Positions 1 to 6,360 of a DNA stretch of 7,428 nucleotides are shown here, piece after piece. Origin of the DNA: JAFARZ01 sp035651595. GTDB taxonomy: Bacteria > Actinomycetota > Actinomycetes > Streptosporangiales > Streptosporangiaceae. Position numbers and translations under genes: made by a program. The DNA lies in the NCBI GenBank assembly GCA_035651595.1, contig DASRFJ010000090.1, forward strand, positions 1 through 7,428. The letters run 5' to 3'. Every line of letters begins with the position of its first letter. Position 1 is the first letter of the stretch. Below the pieces are notes generated by a model. That model was not told the DNA's origin. It saw only the letters and a list, made by a program, of their open reading frames with translations, and did no database searches.

Positions 1-971
1 CCGGCGCTGGCGTGCGTGACGGTGGACAGCCAGCGCATCGTGACGCCTTCCTCGAGCGCCTCGGTGACCTCGATGTCGTGGGCCGGCATCTTGTCCCTGG
101 TGCGCCGGTACACCACGACGGCCTCGGACGCACCCAGCCGCCGTGCGGTGCGCGCGGCGTCCATCGCGGTGTTCCCGCCGCCGTAGACGGCGACCCGGCG
201 GCCGAGCAGCGGCGGAGTCTCGCCCTCCATCGACCGCAGCACCGAGACCGCGTCCAGTATCTTCGCCGAGTCCCCGGCGGGGATGTAGGTGCGCCTGCCG
301 ATGTGTGCGCCGCACGCGACGAACGCGGCGTCGAACTCGCCGCCGGCCGCGCGCAGTTTGCTGGGCAGGTCAGTGACGACCGTGCCGAGTTCCAGCGCGG
401 CGCCCATCGACAGCACGCGGTTGATTTCGGCGTCAAGGATGTCGCGGGGCAGCCGGTACTTCGGTATGCCGTAGCGCATCATGCCGCCGGGCTCGGCGCC
501 CGCGTCCCTGATCGTCACCTGGTGACCTAGGCGGGTGAGATGGTAGGCGGCGGACAGGCCCGAGGGCCCCGCGCCTACCACCAGCACCCGCTTACCCGTC
601 GGCGCCGCCGCGACGGGAACCTGCCAGCCGTGCCGGATTGCCTCGTCGCCGAGGAATCGCTCGACCGAGTTGATGCCCACCGCGCTGTCGAGCTGCGCGC
701 GGTTGCACGCGGTCTCACACGGCCGGTAGCAGACCCGGCCCATGATCGCGGGGAACGGGTTGTCCTCCATGAGCTGCCGCCATGCCGTCTCATAGCCAGC
801 AGAGCCGGATTCGGCGTGGTAGAGCCACTGCTGGATGTTCTCGCCGGCCGGGCACGCGTTGTTGCACGGTGGCAGCAGGTCGCGGTATACCGGTCGCTCG
901 GTCCGCCATGCGCCGGTGTGGTTGGCGCGGCTGGTGCCCACATCCAGCGTGATGGCGAATGGCTTGTTCAT
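1..971 (-). CDS. GltD-like NAD(P)/FAD-dependent oxidoreductase, 3' end outside the window
   Basis: This is an open frame of 323 codons from ATG at 971 that runs off the left edge. It resembles the small subunit of glutamate synthase and related flavoproteins that move electrons between NAD(P)H and iron-sulfur partners. Five cysteines (C36, C40, C81, C85, C89) form the N-terminal iron-sulfur region, in CNNACPAGENIQ and CYRPCETAC. A first dinucleotide-binding motif, VLVVGAGPSG (129-138), should bind FAD. A second, VAVYGGGNTAMDAA (260-273), should bind NAD(P)H and is followed by the family's RRTRDKMPA stretch. The start overlaps the porB stop as ATGA and has no clear Shine-Dalgarno sequence, so translation is probably coupled to porB. 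No large glutamate synthase subunit is seen. The position after porGAB suggests it links the 2-oxoacid oxidoreductase to NAD(P). Family assignment is firm; the electron partner is inferred. Any C-terminal ferredoxin domain would lie outside the window. Confidence 0.9.
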   Translation of the reverse strand, partial: MNKPFAITLDVGTSRANHTGAWRTERPVYRDLLPPCNNACPAGENIQQWLYHAESGSAGYETAWRQLMEDNPFPAIMGRVCYRPCETACNRAQLDSAVGINSVERFLGDEAIRHGWQVPVAAAPTGKRVLVVGAGPSGLSAAYHLTRLGHQVTIRDAGAEPGGMMRYGIPKYRLPRDILDAEINRVLSMGAALELGTVVTDLPSKLRAAGGEFDAAFVACGAHIGRRTYIPAGDSAKILDAVSVLRSMEGETPPLLGRRVAVYGGGNTAMDAARTARRLGASEAVVVYRRTRDKMPAHDIEVTEALEEGVTMRWLSTVTHASA

Positions 972-2002
972 GGCGTCAGTCCGAATCTGTCGATGTTGCG
1001 GTCGGCGATGGCCTGGATCCTGGCGATGGTCTCGGTGCGCTCGGCCGGCCGGAACAGATGCGCGTAGCGGGTCTGGAGCCTTAGGTAGTCCGTTACCGGG
1101 ATTCGGCGCCGGATCGGCGTTGAGCTGGCCACGACGCCGTCGAGGGCCTCGAACACGGGGAACAGGCCGCTTTCCGTGGCCAGCCGGGCAACCTTGATCG
1201 TGTCTTCTGGCTTGCTGCCCCAGCCGAGCGGGCACGGCACCAGGACGTGCAGGTAGCGGGCGCCGCGGAAGTCCATGGCGCGGGCGGCCTTGTATTCCAG
1301 GTCGCGCAGGTCGGCGACCGTGGCGGTGGCGACGTAGGGGATCTCGTGCGCCATCGCGATCAGCGGCACGCTCTTGCCCTGGCCGAACGTGTTCCCCGGC
1401 TCGTCACCGACCGCCTGGGTGGTGGCGGTGCGGGCGGCGGGCGGCGTGGCGCCGGAGCGCTGCACGCCGGTGTTCATGTAGGCCTGGTTGTCGTAGCAGA
1501 TGTACAGCACGTCATCGTTCCGCTCGAACATGCCCGACAGGCAGCCCATGCCGATGTCGACGGTGCCGCCGTCGCCGCCCTGAGCCACGACGCGGATGTC
1601 GGTGCGGCCGGCCGCGCGCAGCGCCGCGGCGACGCCGGAAGCGACCGCGGGCGCGTTGCCGAACAGCGAGTGCAGCCACGCGATCTGCCAGGACGTCTCG
1701 GGGAACGGGGTGGAGAACACCTCCAGGCATCCGGTGGCGTTCACCGCGATCATCCCACCGCCTGTATCGGGGGGTGCGGGGGGTCGTCCCCCCGCCTGGC
1801 TAGCAGAGGTGGCGCGCAGCACGGCGTCGAGCGCGTACCGCGCGCCGAGCGCTTCGCCACAGCCCTGGCACGCACGGTGCCCGCAGGTCAGCGCGTTGGA
1901 CCGGTCAAGGCCCGACTGCACCGTGCGCTGCTCGGGGTCGAGCAGCCGGTTCCCGGCGGTGAACGTGCCGGTCTGGTAGAACTTGATCCGCTGGTACGGC
2001 AT
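968..2002 (-). CDS. porB: 2-oxoacid (pyruvate):ferredoxin oxidoreductase, beta subunit
   Basis: This 344-aa protein is the thiamine-diphosphate and [4Fe-4S] subunit of a 2-oxoacid:ferredoxin oxidoreductase, which oxidatively decarboxylates pyruvate (or a similar oxoacid) with CoA and passes electrons to ferredoxin. The probable cluster ligands are C45 and C48 (HRACQGCGE), C92 (ATGCLEV) and C257 (PCPLGW). The thiamine-diphosphate/Mg motif is GDGGTVDIG (143-151) with N172. Residues of about 65-83, rich in Gly and Pro (AGGRPPAPPDTGGG), look like an in-frame insertion between the CxxC pair and C92; they coincide with a G/C palindrome in the DNA. The start is 4 bp after the porA stop and the stop overlaps the next gene by 4 bp, so it sits inside an operon. 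Pyruvate is the likeliest substrate, but a branched-chain oxoacid is not excluded. Confidence 0.93.
   Translation of the reverse strand: MPYQRIKFYQTGTFTAGNRLLDPEQRTVQSGLDRSNALTCGHRACQGCGEALGARYALDAVLRATSASQAGGRPPAPPDTGGGMIAVNATGCLEVFSTPFPETSWQIAWLHSLFGNAPAVASGVAAALRAAGRTDIRVVAQGGDGGTVDIGMGCLSGMFERNDDVLYICYDNQAYMNTGVQRSGATPPAARTATTQAVGDEPGNTFGQGKSVPLIAMAHEIPYVATATVADLRDLEYKAARAMDFRGARYLHVLVPCPLGWGSKPEDTIKVARLATESGLFPVFEALDGVVASSTPIRRRIPVTDYLRLQTRYAHLFRPAERTETIARIQAIADRNIDRFGLTP
1753..1798. repeat. G/C palindrome flanked by near-identical direct repeats, inside porB
   Basis: An inverted repeat with perfect 8-bp arms, GCGGGGGG (1776-1783) and CCCCCCGC (1788-1795), encloses the loop TCGT. A further run of six G lies at 1769-1774. 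Two 12-base direct copies, TCCCACCGCCTG (1753-1764) and TCCCCCCGCCTG (1787-1798), differ at one base and are offset by 34 bp. From memory, similar G-run/C-run hairpins are common between genes in some actinomycetes. Here the element lies within a coding frame and keeps it open, adding a Gly/Pro-rich stretch to PorB. Whether it is a mobile miniature repeat or a local expansion cannot be told from one copy. Confidence 0.6.
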
Positions 2003-2006
2003 GGCG

Positions 2007-3282
2007 CTACGCCCCCTTCCGGCTCAGGTCGCGGAGCAGGTTCTCCGCGTTGGGGCCCGACTGGCGGGTGGCGCGCATCCGTGCCAGCTCGCGGCCGACC
2101 AGGCGGGTGTCCAGGTCCAGGAAGCTGAGCGGCGCGAGCTGTCCGTCGGCGGCGCTGAGCAGCATGCCGCGCAGCGATGCGCGGGTCACCGCGCGGCCGC
2201 CGAGGCCGGCCACCACGGTCGAGACGATCGCGTCCGGCGCGTGCGGCGGCTTGCCGTCTTCGGCGGCGAGCGCCCGGCGGACGTCCGCGGTCACGATGTC
2301 TCCGGTTCCGGGGGCCAGTGCCCGCTCCAGCACGACGATCCGGCGCAGCCTGCGGTCGGTGCCGAGCACCTCGCGGACCGCGTCGACCGGGAAGGGCCGG
2401 AACGCGGTGATGCCGAGGACCCCGATTCGTTTGCCGTCTGCGCGAAGTTCGTCCACGGCGTCTTGCAGGGTGCCGGTCACCGAGCCGAGCGCGACGACGA
2501 CGAGTTCGGCGTCTTCGATCCGGTAGGGCTTGACCAGGCCGCCCGACGCGCGGCCGAACCTCGCGCGGAACTCGGCCGCGACGGCCGGGATGAAGCCCAG
2601 CGCGTCCTGCATCCGCTGGTGGGCCAGGTACCGCACTTCGGTGAACGCCTCCGGGCCGACCATGGCGCCGATCGAGATCGGCGCGGCCGGGTCGAGTACC
2701 TGGCGCGGCTCGTACGTCGGCAGGAACGCGTCCACCTGGTCCGGCTCCGGGAGGTCGACCCGCTCGCTGGCGTGGGTGAGCAGGAAGCCGTCCATGCACA
2801 CCATGACCGGGTTGGACAGCTCCTCGGCGATGCGGAACGCCTGGATGTGCAGATCCAGCGCCTCCTGGTTGGACTCCGCGTACAACTGGATCCAGCCGGC
2901 GTCGCGCTGCGACATCGCGTCGCTGTGATCGTTCCAGATGTTGATCGGAGCGCCGATCGCCCGGTTGGCCACGGTCATCACGATCGGCAGGCCGAGCCCG
3001 GACGCGTTGTACACCGCCTCGCTCATGAACAGCAGACCTTGGCTGGCGGTCGCCGTGTAGGTCCGGGCGCCGGCCGCTGACGCGCCGATGACGGCGGACA
3101 TCGCGGCGAACTCCGATTCCACGTTGAGGAATTCGGCGCTGAGCTTGCCGGTCTTCACCATGGCGCTCAGCGCCTCGACGATATGGGTCTTGCGGGGTGA
3201 TCGGGTAGGCGCAGATCACCTGCGGGCGGCTCATCGCGACCGCTTCGGCCACCGCGCGGGACCCCTCGATCTGCCTAAGCAT
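2007..3282 (-). pseudogene. porA: 2-oxoacid (pyruvate):ferredoxin oxidoreductase, alpha subunit, broken by a one-base frameshift
   Basis: From ATG at 3282 the protein reads MLRQIEGSRAVAEAV and on to AYPITPQ, then leaves the correct frame at codon 32. The family sequence resumes one frame over (THIVEALSAMVKTGKLSAEF) and continues intact to the stop at 2007. Removing one T of the pair at 3190-3191 restores a 424-aa alpha subunit, close to the usual length. The affected YPITPQT motif lies in the oxoacid-binding part of the pyrimidine-binding domain. The segments after the break (NVESEFAAMSAVIGA, ANRAIGAPINIWNDHSD) are well conserved. As read, translation from 3282 gives a 464-aa product that is wrong after residue 31. 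Restart at ATG 3161 would give 384 aa without YPITPQT. The start overlaps the porG stop by 8 bp. Because the rest looks well maintained, either a sequencing error or a very recent mutation fits. No slippery run is present to suggest programmed frameshifting. Confidence 0.88.
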
Positions 3283-3865
3283 GGCTGGTCAGTACCTTTC
3301 CCTGGGCCTCTCGCTCGTTGAGCACGTACGTGTAGGCGGCGCGCGCGGCGGCGATGTTGCCGTCGGCCACCGCGCCGCGGAACCGGTCGCTGATCGCGGC
3401 GGCCACGCTGTCGATGCTGACCGCGCCGGTCAGCGCCGCGAACGCGCCGAGCATCGGCGCGCCGGGCAGCGGCCTGCCGAGGTGGGTCCTGGCCAGGGCG
3501 CTGGCCGGGACTATCTGGAGTCGCCCCGGTGCGGCCACCGGAGTGACCGAGTTCACCAGCACATAGCCGTCGAGGGCTAGGCCGGCGAACAGGTCCTGCC
3601 CGCCGGCATCGCCGGCCCCGCTGGCAGGGTTCAGCAGCGTCGGGTCCTGGACCAGGATGGCGTCGGGCTCGGTGACCGGCTCGTGGGTCCTGATCGGCTT
3701 CTCGCTGATTCTGCAGAACGACATGACCGGGGCCCCCATTCGCTCTGATCCGAAGCTGGGGAAGGCCTGTGCGTACTTGCTCTCGCTGAACGCTGCCGCT
3801 GCCAGCAGTTCGGCGGCGGTGACCACGCCTTGTCCGCCTCTTCCGTGGAACCGGACGCTGAACAT
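3275..3865 (-). CDS. porG: 2-oxoacid (pyruvate):ferredoxin oxidoreductase, gamma subunit
   Basis: This 196-aa protein is the gamma subunit of the 2-oxoacid:ferredoxin oxidoreductase, the domain that helps bind CoA and assemble the complex. It shows the family signatures RFHGRGGQGVVTAAELLA near the N-terminus, AQAFPSFGSERMGAPV about 30 residues later, then RTHEPVTEPD and VQDPTLL. The start at 3865 (MFSVRFHGRG) is preferred because it matches where family members usually begin and has GGAG close upstream. An in-frame ATG at 3907, 10 bp after the preceding gene's stop, would add 14 residues but lacks a ribosome-binding site. The stop overlaps the porA start by 8 bp. Gene order gamma-alpha-beta matches known por operons, but the small ferredoxin-like delta subunit usually found beside gamma is absent. 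Confidence 0.92.
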   Translation of the reverse strand: MFSVRFHGRGGQGVVTAAELLAAAAFSESKYAQAFPSFGSERMGAPVMSFCRISEKPIRTHEPVTEPDAILVQDPTLLNPASGAGDAGGQDLFAGLALDGYVLVNSVTPVAAPGRLQIVPASALARTHLGRPLPGAPMLGAFAALTGAVSIDSVAAAISDRFRGAVADGNIAAARAAYTYVLNEREAQGKVLTSHA

Positions 3866-3917
3866 GGTCTCCGCCGCCCTTCTGTCTGGTTTACGTGCCG
3901 AGTTCATTCGCTAGCGC

Positions 3918-4487
3918 TTATGCGGTCTCGACGGGGTTGATGGTCTCGTGGGTGATCGGGGGCAGCGCCTGCGGCTTGCGGCCGAAGGCGAGGCCGATCG
4001 TGGCGCCGATGAGGGCCAGGCCGCCGAGGGCGAAGCTGACGATCGAGGCGATGTAGGTGATCTGGGAGACCTTCCACCAGCCGTAGGCGTTCAGCAGCAT
4101 GCCGCGCAGTGACTCACCCTTGAAGACGGTGGCGACCTGGCCGGCCAGCTTGGTGTTGTCCGGCTGGGCCAGGGCAGCGGTCGACAGCTGCGAATAGGTC
4201 TTGCCGCCAGCGGTCTCGGCGACGTGGACGGCGATGAAGTGGTCGGCGTAGGCCTCGGCCTGCTGACCGGTCAGCAGCTGCTGTCCGGCGTACTGGTTCA
4301 GGTACGGCCCGATCTCCTTCGGGGCCAGCGCGGGGCTGCCCTTGGGCGGGAAGAAGATCTGCTGTGCGGCGAGCTGGCTGTGCACGGTGTTGTGCACGTA
4401 AGCCGACCCCCACAGGGTCAGGCCGCCGACCGCGAGCAGGATCACTGCCACGGCGAAGCCGGCGATCGAGAGGAAGTTGCGGCGCAT
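3918..4487 (-). CDS. Two-helix membrane protein, first gene of the por operon
   Basis: This 189-aa protein has a hydrophobic segment at about 7-29 (from FLSIAGFAVAVILLAVGG), a polar middle of about 110 residues, and a second hydrophobic segment at about 143-168, followed by a short charged tail. This suggests two membrane helices around a large, probably extracytoplasmic loop. The loop contains NQYAGQQLLTGQQAEAYADHFIAVHVAE in two adjoining stretches and GGKTYSQLS. From memory, similar actinobacterial proteins exist and some carry the misleading label 'aromatic ring-opening dioxygenase LigA'; no dioxygenase residues are visible. The ATG at 4487 is chosen because AGGAGG lies six bases upstream; an in-frame start at 4520 has no such site. 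porG follows 52 bp later, so it probably heads the por transcript. Its function is unknown; a membrane anchor or a stress-envelope role are both guesses. Confidence 0.85.
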   Translation of the reverse strand: MRRNFLSIAGFAVAVILLAVGGLTLWGSAYVHNTVHSQLAAQQIFFPPKGSPALAPKEIGPYLNQYAGQQLLTGQQAEAYADHFIAVHVAETAGGKTYSQLSTAALAQPDNTKLAGQVATVFKGESLRGMLLNAYGWWKVSQITYIASIVSFALGGLALIGATIGLAFGRKPQALPPITHETINPVETA

Positions 4488-4493
4488 CGTATG

Positions 4494-4499
4494 CCTCCT
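4494..4499 (-). promoter_or_regulatory. Ribosome-binding site of the por-operon membrane protein
   Basis: AGGAGG on the minus strand, six bases before ATG 4487. It is a perfect Shine-Dalgarno core and fixes the start at 4487 rather than at the upstream in-frame codon at 4520. Confidence 0.85.
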
Positions 4500-4534
4500 G
4501 TGTAGTTCGTTCTCTGACACCTCAAATCTGCCTT

Positions 4535-4552
4535 CCGGACCCCGGCGTCCGG
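4535..4552. promoter_or_regulatory. Inverted repeat CCGGAC-N6-GTCCGG upstream of the por operon
   Basis: Perfect 6-bp arms (4535-4540 and 4547-4552) flank the spacer CCCGGC. It lies 47-65 bp upstream of the membrane-protein start, where an operator or a promoter-proximal site is expected. Arm sequences resemble the GGAC/GTCC half-sites of the nearby DosR-like box, but the spacing is two bases wider. It may be a degenerate related site or the operator of another regulator. A short inverted repeat can also occur by chance in G/C-rich DNA. Confidence 0.4.
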
Positions 4553-4577
4553 CATGGCTGAATGTCGCCTTCCGGCC

Positions 4578-4591
4578 GGGACCTTGGTCCC
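4578..4591. promoter_or_regulatory. DosR/DevR-like box between the por operon and the stress-protein gene
   Basis: GGGACCTTGGTCCC is an inverted repeat with perfect 6-bp arms around TT. Against the mycobacterial DosR core GGGACTWWAGTCCC it matches 12 of 14 positions, differing only at the symmetric positions 6 and 9. It lies in the divergent region, centred about 65 bp before the stress-protein ATG and about 97 bp before the membrane-protein ATG, and could act on both promoters. Universal stress protein genes are classic DosR targets. The match is seen in the sequence; binding by a DosR-type regulator is inferred. Confidence 0.65.
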
Positions 4592-4598
4592 CGGAGCA

Positions 4599-4612
4599 CG
4601 GACCTAAGCGCC
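4599..4612 (+). promoter_or_regulatory. Possible second, weaker DosR-like box
   Basis: CGGACCTAAGCGCC matches 10 of 14 positions of the DosR core and starts 21 bp (about two helical turns) after the stronger box. Paired boxes with such spacing occur at mycobacterial DosR promoters. The second half is poor, so on its own this site would not be called. Confidence 0.35.
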
Positions 4613-4648
4613 GTTACGCCGCGGACCGCTATGCGGACCCTTGGAGGT

Positions 4649-5506
4649 ATGGGACAGAGCGTTTTCGTCAGGAGCAGCCGCGCGCCGGTCGTCGTCGGCG
4701 TAGACGGATCCGAAGACTCACTGGACGCCGTCGAGTGGGCCGCCGCCGCGGCCCGGCGCCGCGGCGTGCCGCTGCGGGTGGTCGCGGCGCCCGCGCCGCT
4801 GCCCCGGCTGTACGCGACGGGCAGCTCTCCGGCGACGGCCGGGGAGGCGCTGCGCGGCCTGGCCGCCAGGACACTCGACGCGGCGATCCGCCGAGCCGAG
4901 GCGGCCTGCGCCGGACTGGCCGTAGAGACCGGCTTGCTGACCGGCGCCGCACCGATGGCGGTGACTGCGGCCGGCGACGGTGCCGTCATGCTTGTGCTCG
5001 GGGCCCGGGGCACCGGCGGGTTCTCCGCGATGAGGCTCGGTGCCGTCAGCCGGTATGCCGCCGGGCACGCGAGGTGCCCGGTCGTGGTGTTGCGCGACGC
5101 GCCGATGCGGCGTACCCGGGGCCGTGGCGAGATCGTGGTGGGCATCGGCGATCCGGACGACGGTGACGACGCGCTCGTGTTCGCGCTCGATGAGGCCGCC
5201 TCTGGTGACGCCGAGGTCGTCGCGGTGCACGCGTGGTCCGGCGCCGAGCGGCCGGCGGCGGCGGAGCAGCAGCTGGCCGAGCAGCGGCTCGCCGAGGCCC
5301 TCGGCCTTTGGCGGGACAAGTATGCCGGGGTACTGGTACGGCACGAGGTGGTGCACGGCCACCCTGCCGCGGTGCTGGCCCGCTGCTCGGCGCGCACCGA
5401 CCTGGTGGTGCTCGGCCGCAACCCCGATCCTGACATCGCCTCGATCCAGCACGCGGTGCTCGATCACGCGCGCGGACCGGTCGCGATCGTGCCGTCAGGC
5501 CGCTGA
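4649..5506 (+). CDS. Universal stress protein with two UspA domains
   Basis: This 285-aa protein has two UspA domains in tandem, the usual actinobacterial layout. Domain 1 (about 11-150) begins PVVVGVDGSEDS and ends with GARGTGGFSAMRLGAVS, which keeps the G-x2-G-x9-G nucleotide-binding spacing, although the following residue is A rather than S/T. It closes with CPVVVL. Domain 2 (about 160-283) begins EIVVGIGDPDDGDDA and ends LVVLGRNPDPDIASIQHAVL, in which the glycine motif is lost, so only the first domain is likely to bind ATP. Start choice is uncertain. ATG 4649 has GGAGG only one base upstream; in-frame ATG 4631 has no ribosome-binding site and would add six residues; ATG 4562 lies upstream of the regulatory boxes. 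The 3' end overlaps the convergent CBS gene by 12 bp. Such proteins act in hypoxia and dormancy responses in mycobacteria; this member's exact role is unknown. Confidence 0.9.
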   Translation: MGQSVFVRSSRAPVVVGVDGSEDSLDAVEWAAAAARRRGVPLRVVAAPAPLPRLYATGSSPATAGEALRGLAARTLDAAIRRAEAACAGLAVETGLLTGAAPMAVTAAGDGAVMLVLGARGTGGFSAMRLGAVSRYAAGHARCPVVVLRDAPMRRTRGRGEIVVGIGDPDDGDDALVFALDEAASGDAEVVAVHAWSGAERPAAAEQQLAEQRLAEALGLWRDKYAGVLVRHEVVHGHPAAVLARCSARTDLVVLGRNPDPDIASIQHAVLDHARGPVAIVPSGR

Positions 5507-6343
5507 CTCGCCGAGCTTGCTCACCACGTCGACGACTCCGTCGACGCCCCAGATCAGCCGGTCTGCCACCGGCGGCAGCGTCTCACCTGGGCCATTGACC
5601 GTCACGATCCCGTTCCGCACCGCGATGGTCACGTCGGTTCCGTCGGTCCCGAACACCTCACGCAAGACCAGCCGGATGTCGTCGGCGATGTCCTCGTCCG
5701 GGCGGAGGAACACGCTCAGCAGGTCACGGCGGCTCACGACGCCGACGAGCACGCCTTCCTCGTCCACCACCGGCAGCATCCGCAGCCGCTGGGTGTGCAT
5801 CATCCGCGCCGCGGAGGGGAGTGGCGCGTTCACCCGGATGGTGACGGCCGGAGCGGTCATCAGTTCCGCGGCGGTCAGGTTCGTATGCCGCGCCGCACGG
5901 TGCGGCCAGCGCCACGCGGAGCCGTCGCCGATGCGGGCATGCGAGCCGGCCTCGTCCTGCAGCGCGACCAGGTCCGCCTCCGACACCACGCCGGCCACGT
6001 GCCGGCCCATCGACAGCACCGGCAGCGCGCTGACCTTGTGCTCGGCGAGCAGGCGCGCGATCTCCTTGTACGGCGTGATGCGGTCCACGGTGACCACCGA
6101 GGTGGTCATCACGTCCTCGACGCGGCGCGCCCAGCGGTGGGTGTACGGCCGCCGGTCGCCGGGCTTGCGGGGGTGACCGGCGGGCGCGCTGGGCGCATGC
6201 GAAGGCTTCTCGTGCATGTGCTCGGCCACCGTGTCAAGCGCCCGGGTCACGTCGGCCCGGGTGGCCCGGCCCTGGGTGGCCTCGTAGTATGCGGCGCCGA
6301 GGTGGCGGAGCATTGCGTCGAGGTGGATGTCGCTGTGCGTCAT
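5495..6343 (-). CDS. CBS-CBS-BON domain protein
   Basis: This 282-aa protein appears cytoplasmic. After an N-terminal stretch of about 75 residues, with a possible helical part (about 8-43) and a Pro/His-rich linker, come CBS domain 1 (about 77-130: VEDVMTTSVVTVDRITPY to GVVSEADLVAL) and CBS domain 2 (about 158-213: AAELMTAPAVTIRVN to GVVSRRDLLSVF). A C-terminal BON domain (about 217-277) has the typical VRNGIVTVNG core. CBS pairs bind adenosine nucleotides and usually sense energy state; BON domains are thought to bind membranes or other ligands. The start at 6343 is preferred because GGGAG lies eight bases upstream. The frame also opens at a TTG at 6418, but that would overlap the upstream gene. 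It lies 17 bp after the Rv1733c-like gene and is probably co-transcribed. CBS proteins also occur in the mycobacterial DosR regulon; this specific role is inferred. Confidence 0.9.
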   Translation of the reverse strand: MTHSDIHLDAMLRHLGAAYYEATQGRATRADVTRALDTVAEHMHEKPSHAPSAPAGHPRKPGDRRPYTHRWARRVEDVMTTSVVTVDRITPYKEIARLLAEHKVSALPVLSMGRHVAGVVSEADLVALQDEAGSHARIGDGSAWRWPHRAARHTNLTAAELMTAPAVTIRVNAPLPSAARMMHTQRLRMLPVVDEEGVLVGVVSRRDLLSVFLRPDEDIADDIRLVLREVFGTDGTDVTIAVRNGIVTVNGPGETLPPVADRLIWGVDGVVDVVSKLGESAA

Positions 6344-6351
6344 CGTCCTCA

Positions 6352-6356
6352 CTCCC
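6352..6356 (-). promoter_or_regulatory. Ribosome-binding site of the CBS-BON gene
   Basis: GGGAG on the minus strand, eight bases before ATG 6343, with a further GAGG only three bases before the start. It sits in the 17-bp gap after the upstream stop codon and supports start 6343 over the TTG at 6418. Confidence 0.65.
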
Positions 6357-6360
6357 GTTC

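Noticed and set aside
1776..1795. G/C hairpin as a transcription terminator
   Set aside because: It lies inside porB, is followed by no T-tract on either strand, and the frame continues through it.
540..3080. Long plus-strand open frames opposite the por genes
   Set aside because: They are Arg/Gly/Ala/His-rich, resemble no family and lie antisense to well-recognised conserved proteins; long false frames are expected in G/C-rich DNA.
1888..3190. Out-of-frame continuation of porA after the frameshift (464-aa product)
   Set aside because: After residue 31 the translation is Arg/Gly/Pro-rich shadow sequence, while the adjacent frame carries the conserved PorA body.
3181..3200. Programmed frameshift in porA
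   Set aside because: There is no homopolymer or slippery heptamer and no obvious stimulatory structure; a mutation or sequencing error is simpler.
4522..5467. Minus-strand open frames opposite the universal stress protein gene
   Set aside because: Composition is Ser/Arg/Ala-rich with no domain, whereas the plus strand has two clear UspA domains.
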